A stretch of 8,783 bases of DNA from Gammaproteobacteria bacterium (GTDB taxonomy: Bacteria > Pseudomonadota > Gammaproteobacteria > Pseudomonadales > Azotimanducaceae): positions 1-8,783 of the forward strand of contig VXNE01000516.1 in assembly GCA_009840715.1 (NCBI GenBank). The letters are read 5' to 3'. The position numbers and the translations under genes were made by a program. Under the pieces are notes generated by a model. It worked only from the letters and a program-made list of their open reading frames with translations. It searched no databases and was not told the origin of the DNA. How positions within the stretch are numbered: position 1 is the first letter of the stretch; each line of letters opens with the position of its first letter. Shown here piece after piece: positions 6,481 to 8,783 of the stretch.

Positions 6481-7611
6481 CTACTCCACCGTCGACGCGA
6501 GTCGCTCCGTCGCGGACGCGAAATCCTCCATGAAGTCGTAGACCACGGAGCGCACGGAAAGCGTCTCGTTCATCAGGCCCACGCCCTGCCCCACGAAGTA
6601 GTTGGCGAGCCGCTGCGCGCCTTCGTGGTCTGCCTCCGCCAGCCTGTTGATCTTGCGGAAGGCCGCTCCCGCGAGCACGCCCTGCAGGGGCATCGGCAAG
6701 GGTTCCGGACAACCTTCCGCCGTCCAGGCGTCCGTCCACGCGGAGCGCAACTGCCGCGTGTACTTCCCGGTCCGGCTCTTCGAGCGCACGGTCTGGCGCG
6801 AGCTGGCGGCCAGCATCTTGTCCTTAACGACGGGCAGGGTCTCCGCTTCCGTGGTCGTCAGCCACACGGACCCTGTCCACACGCCGTCGGCGCCCATGGC
6901 CATGCATCCCGCCATCTGACGGCCCGTGACGATGCCGCCCGCGGCCAGCACGACCATGTCGGACTCGCCGAGGGCCTCGAGCACTTCGGGGACGAGCACG
7001 AGGGTCGAGACCTCGCCGCAGTGTCCTCCGGCCTCGGTCCCGGCGACGATGATCACGTCGATTCCGGCCTCGGCGTGCTTGATCGCGTGTTCCCGCGCAC
7101 CGGCCAGCGCGCCCACCGCCACGCCCGCCTCGCGGGCTCGCGACATCATGAAGTCCGGGGGCACGCCCAGCGCGTTGACGACCATGCCGATCGGATGGGA
7201 GAAGGCGACATCGAGGATTCGGCTCGCACCCGCCTCGCGCATGTTGTCCCCGACACCGTCGCGCACAGACTCCTCCCAAAGGTCCGTAGTGTCGATATCG
7301 TGGTTGGCGAGGAGACCCTCGATGTAACGCTTGTGCTCGATGGGGATGCGGTCCTCGAGCTCCTCCCGGGTAAGCCCGCGCTCCTTGCTGTCCATGCTCG
7401 TCGGCACCAGCAGGTCCACGCCGTAGGGCTTTCCGCCGACGTGCTCGTCGATCCAGTCGAGCTCGATCTCGAGCGTCTCCGGAGTGTGGCCCGCTGCGCC
7501 GAGCACGCCGAAGCCGCCCGCGCTGCTCACCCCGGCGACCACGTCCCGGCAGTGGCTGAATGCAAACAGCGGGAAATCGATGCCGAGCAGTTCGCACGCT
7601 TTCGAGTTCAT
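6481..7611 (-). CDS. Nitronate monooxygenase-like FMN protein (2-nitropropane dioxygenase family)
   Basis: A 376-residue TIM-barrel flavoprotein of the nitronate monooxygenase/2-nitropropane dioxygenase family, whose characterised members oxidise alkyl nitronates with FMN and oxygen; some relatives are enoyl reductases (FabK). Motifs: FPLFAFSHCRDVVAGVSSAGG near the N-terminus (13-33), where family members place the flavin; HPIGMVVNALG (139-149); GTEAGGHCGE (191-200) with the candidate catalytic base His197; and the phosphate-binding AAGGIVTGRQ (223-232) and GADGVWTGS (240-248). The segment ELDWIDEHVGGKPYGVDLLVP (50-70) marks a subgroup common in proteobacteria and actinobacteria whose real substrate is unclear. 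I chose the ATG at 7611, preceded at 6 bases by GGGGG, over an ATG at 7734 that adds 41 low-complexity Arg/Gly-rich residues. It is convergent with the PQQ dehydrogenase, 9 bp apart, and divergent from the S41 peptidase. Confidence 0.9.
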   Translation of the reverse strand: MNSKACELLGIDFPLFAFSHCRDVVAGVSSAGGFGVLGAAGHTPETLEIELDWIDEHVGGKPYGVDLLVPTSMDSKERGLTREELEDRIPIEHKRYIEGLLANHDIDTTDLWEESVRDGVGDNMREAGASRILDVAFSHPIGMVVNALGVPPDFMMSRAREAGVAVGALAGAREHAIKHAEAGIDVIIVAGTEAGGHCGEVSTLVLVPEVLEALGESDMVVLAAGGIVTGRQMAGCMAMGADGVWTGSVWLTTTEAETLPVVKDKMLAASSRQTVRSKSRTGKYTRQLRSAWTDAWTAEGCPEPLPMPLQGVLAGAAFRKINRLAEADHEGAQRLANYFVGQGVGLMNETLSVRSVVYDFMEDFASATERLASTVE

Positions 7612-7693
7612 GGCGGGCCCCCGGTGGATGCGGGCGGCTAACCTAACACAGGGACAGAGCCTGAACCGAAGCTGACCGCGGCCGTACCGTTCC

Positions 7694-7722
7694 TTGTCCC
7701 CACCGCCCCCTGCGCCTATCTT
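7694..7722 (+). promoter_or_regulatory. Candidate sigma70 promoter for the S41 peptidase gene
   Basis: TTGTCC (7694-7699) and TATCTT (7717-7722) match the -35 and -10 consensus at 4 of 6 bases each and are spaced by exactly 17 bases. A start near 7729 would leave about 30 bases of leader containing AGGGA (7743-7747), which is 11 bases before the GTG at 7759. The site lies in the only sizeable divergent intergenic region of the window (7612-7758). I saw no equally good promoter on the other strand for the flavoprotein. Confidence 0.35.
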
Positions 7723-7758
7723 TCGCGCCATCACGCCAGTGCAGGGACCCCGCTCGAC

Positions 7759-8745
7759 GTGTCGCTATCTCGAAGCCCGCAACAGGTACGTTCCACGGCG
7801 GCCCACGGTCACTGGCTCGCACTCGTACTCTGCTCCCTCCTCCTCGCCGGCTGCGGCGGAGGTGGAGGCGGCGGCGGAGGCGCGAGCCCACCGCCCGAAC
7901 CCGATCCGCCGCCGGTCGACACCGACAACGACGGGGTGGCCGACGACGAGGACACCGACGACGACGGCGACGGCGTGGCCGACACGGAGGACGCGTTCCC
8001 CCTGGACCCGGAACGGACCGTCGATCCCGCCGTGTTCCCGGACGCCGAGCAATATGCGGACTACTGCGCCGCCCCGCGTTCCGGCGCCAGCAGCGTGACC
8101 GGACCCGCGTTCCCGGACCGCCAGGGTTCGGCCCACGAGGAGAAGCTCTGGCTGCGCTCCTGGAGCGACGACCTCTACCTGTGGTACGACGAGATCGAGC
8201 ACGTCGACCCCGTGGGGTACGACGTTCTCGACTACTTCGACGAGCTGCGCACCTTCGCGCGCACGCCTTCCGGAAACCGGAGGGACCGGTTCCACTTCAC
8301 GTCTCCCACGGAGGCGTGGGAGCGACGCGTGCAGTCCGGCGTCAGCGCCGGATACGGTGTCGAGTGGGTACTCATCGCCAGGAGCCCGCCGCGGGAGGTC
8401 GCGGTGGCGTTCACCGAGCCCGGTTCGCCGGCGACGGAGGCGGGTCTCGCCCGCGGCGCACGCGTGATCGCGGTGGACGGCGTCGACATTGAGGACGGGA
8501 GCGACATCGATACGATCAACGCGGGGCTCTTCCCGGAGACGATCGGCGAGTCCCACGAGTTCGTGGTGCGGGACCTCTCGGCCGACGAGACGCGGACCGT
8601 GACCCTGACTTCAGCCGAGATCGCGTCACAGCCGGTGCAGCACGCGCAGGTCCTGCAGACGGCGTCGGGACCCGTCGGTTACATGTTCTTCCCGACGCAC
8701 ATCACCCCCGCCGAGCTACAGCTCGTCGAAGCGATGGACCGGTAA
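7759..8745 (+). CDS. S41-family peptidase lipoprotein, cut by a premature in-frame stop before the catalytic domain
   Basis: The N-terminal 328 residues of a C-terminal-processing-protease-like (S41) lipoprotein. In order: signal peptide with lipobox LLLAGC (Cys32); nine glycines (33-41) and a Pro-rich linker; two thrombospondin type 3-like calcium repeats, DTDNDGVADDED and DTDDDGDGVADTED (about 54-78); the S41 N-terminal helix WLRSWSDDLYLWYDEI (131-146); SGVSAGYGVEW (193-203); a PDZ domain (about 200-285, with FTEPGSPATEAGLARGARVIAVDGVDI); and the strand GPVGYMFF (304-311) that opens the protease core. The frame then meets TAA (8743-8745), but the next codons still read like the conserved S41 strand. 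The catalytic Ser-Lys region would lie beyond the window, so the product as read is inactive as a protease. Start GTG; AGGGA lies 11 bases upstream. Either a recent pseudogene, a sequence error or, less likely, readthrough. Confidence 0.85.
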   Translation: MSLSRSPQQVRSTAAHGHWLALVLCSLLLAGCGGGGGGGGGASPPPEPDPPPVDTDNDGVADDEDTDDDGDGVADTEDAFPLDPERTVDPAVFPDAEQYADYCAAPRSGASSVTGPAFPDRQGSAHEEKLWLRSWSDDLYLWYDEIEHVDPVGYDVLDYFDELRTFARTPSGNRRDRFHFTSPTEAWERRVQSGVSAGYGVEWVLIARSPPREVAVAFTEPGSPATEAGLARGARVIAVDGVDIEDGSDIDTINAGLFPETIGESHEFVVRDLSADETRTVTLTSAEIASQPVQHAQVLQTASGPVGYMFFPTHITPAELQLVEAMDR

Positions 8746-8783
8746 GACGCCCAAGGGATCGTCGCCCTCGTGGTGGACCTCCG
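8743..8783 (+). pseudogene. In-frame TAA and continuation of the S41 peptidase frame
   Basis: After the TAA the same frame reads DAQGIVALVVDLR to the window edge. In S41 lipoprotein peptidases the GYM-F strand is followed by a helix and then by a hydrophobic strand ending D-L-R, usually before an NGGG motif. Aligned by eye to the family pattern as I remember it, no gap is needed and the stop replaces one residue, often a hydrophobic Leu in that helix. One base change in a sense codon (for example TTA, CAA, AAA or GAA) would create it. The gene continues past the window. Confidence 0.7.

Noticed and set aside
6625..7641. 338-codon + strand frame opposite the flavoprotein, and a 263-codon frame at 7765-8556 opposite the S41 gene
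   Set aside because: Both are mirror frames of well-supported genes, with compositional bias and no motifs.
7612..7734. N-terminal extension of the flavoprotein to an ATG at 7734
   Set aside because: The added 41 residues are Gly/Arg-rich and unlike the family, whose conserved N-terminus begins at the ATG at 7611 with a GGGGG 6 bases before it. The extension would also consume the divergent promoter region.
7855..7885. GGN repeat coding for poly-glycine as a phase-variable slippage tract
   Set aside because: The codons are mixed (GGC, GGA, GGT), with no long homopolymer or perfect short repeat; length changes by whole codons would not shift the frame.
8743..8745. Genetic recoding of TAA as sense across the genome
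   Set aside because: Only one such codon is seen, and in a GC-rich genome TAA is expected to be rare, so its absence as a stop elsewhere in eight genes is weak evidence. Mutation or sequence error is simpler.
1..8783. tRNA, rRNA, CRISPR array, insertion sequence ends, phage or toxin-antitoxin genes
   Set aside because: Looked for on both strands; nothing supports any of them.

Overview
This 8.8 kb window is very GC-rich (roughly two thirds or more by eye) and densely coded. It holds eight protein genes, two of them cut by the window edges. No stretch longer than 300 bases lacks a gene; the longest gaps are 363-449 and 7612-7758. I saw no tRNA, rRNA, CRISPR array, insertion sequence or phage gene. 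The mixture of an ExbD/TolR energy-transducing protein, a threonine aldolase very like the E. coli enzyme, a lipoprotein PQQ dehydrogenase and a poly-glycine/calcium-repeat S41 peptidase lipoprotein points to a Gram-negative bacterium. An uncultured, high-GC gammaproteobacterium is my best guess; this is inference from gene style, not a taxonomic result.

Layout, left to right. (1) The C-terminal part of an ExbD/TolR protein (3-362, +). (2) A short gap with a 22-bp tandem repeat whose second copy supplies the ribosome binding site for the next gene. (3) A low-specificity L-threonine aldolase, ltaE (450-1448, +), whose 3' end overlaps by 26 bp (4) a convergent concentrative nucleoside transporter of the NupC/CNT family (1423-2703, -). 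(5) Head-to-head with the transporter, with overlapping 5' ends, begins a + strand run of three closely packed genes: a PfkB-family kinase resembling mycobacterial-type adenosine kinase (2693-3643), a chloramphenicol-phosphotransferase-like P-loop kinase joined by a 4-bp ATGA overlap (3640-4263), and a PQQ-dependent alcohol dehydrogenase with a C-terminal cytochrome c domain and a lipoprotein signal (4282-6471). (6) Nine bases later, a convergent nitronate monooxygenase-like flavoprotein (6481-7611, -). (7) A 147-bp divergent intergenic region with a candidate promoter, then (8) an S41-family peptidase lipoprotein (7759 onward, +).

How the genes may work together. The transporter and the PfkB kinase form a plausible nucleoside uptake and phosphorylation pair. 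The translationally coupled CPT-like kinase may act on a related substrate or detoxify a nucleoside-like or hydroxylated compound; that is inference. The PQQ dehydrogenase would oxidise alcohols in the periplasm and pass electrons through its own heme; why it follows the kinases is unclear.

The most striking anomaly is at the right end. The S41 peptidase frame is interrupted by a TAA at 8743-8745, but the same frame after the stop still reads as the expected conserved S41 strand (DAQGIVALVVDLR). The stop therefore falls just before the catalytic domain. TAA is not used as the stop codon of any other gene in the window.
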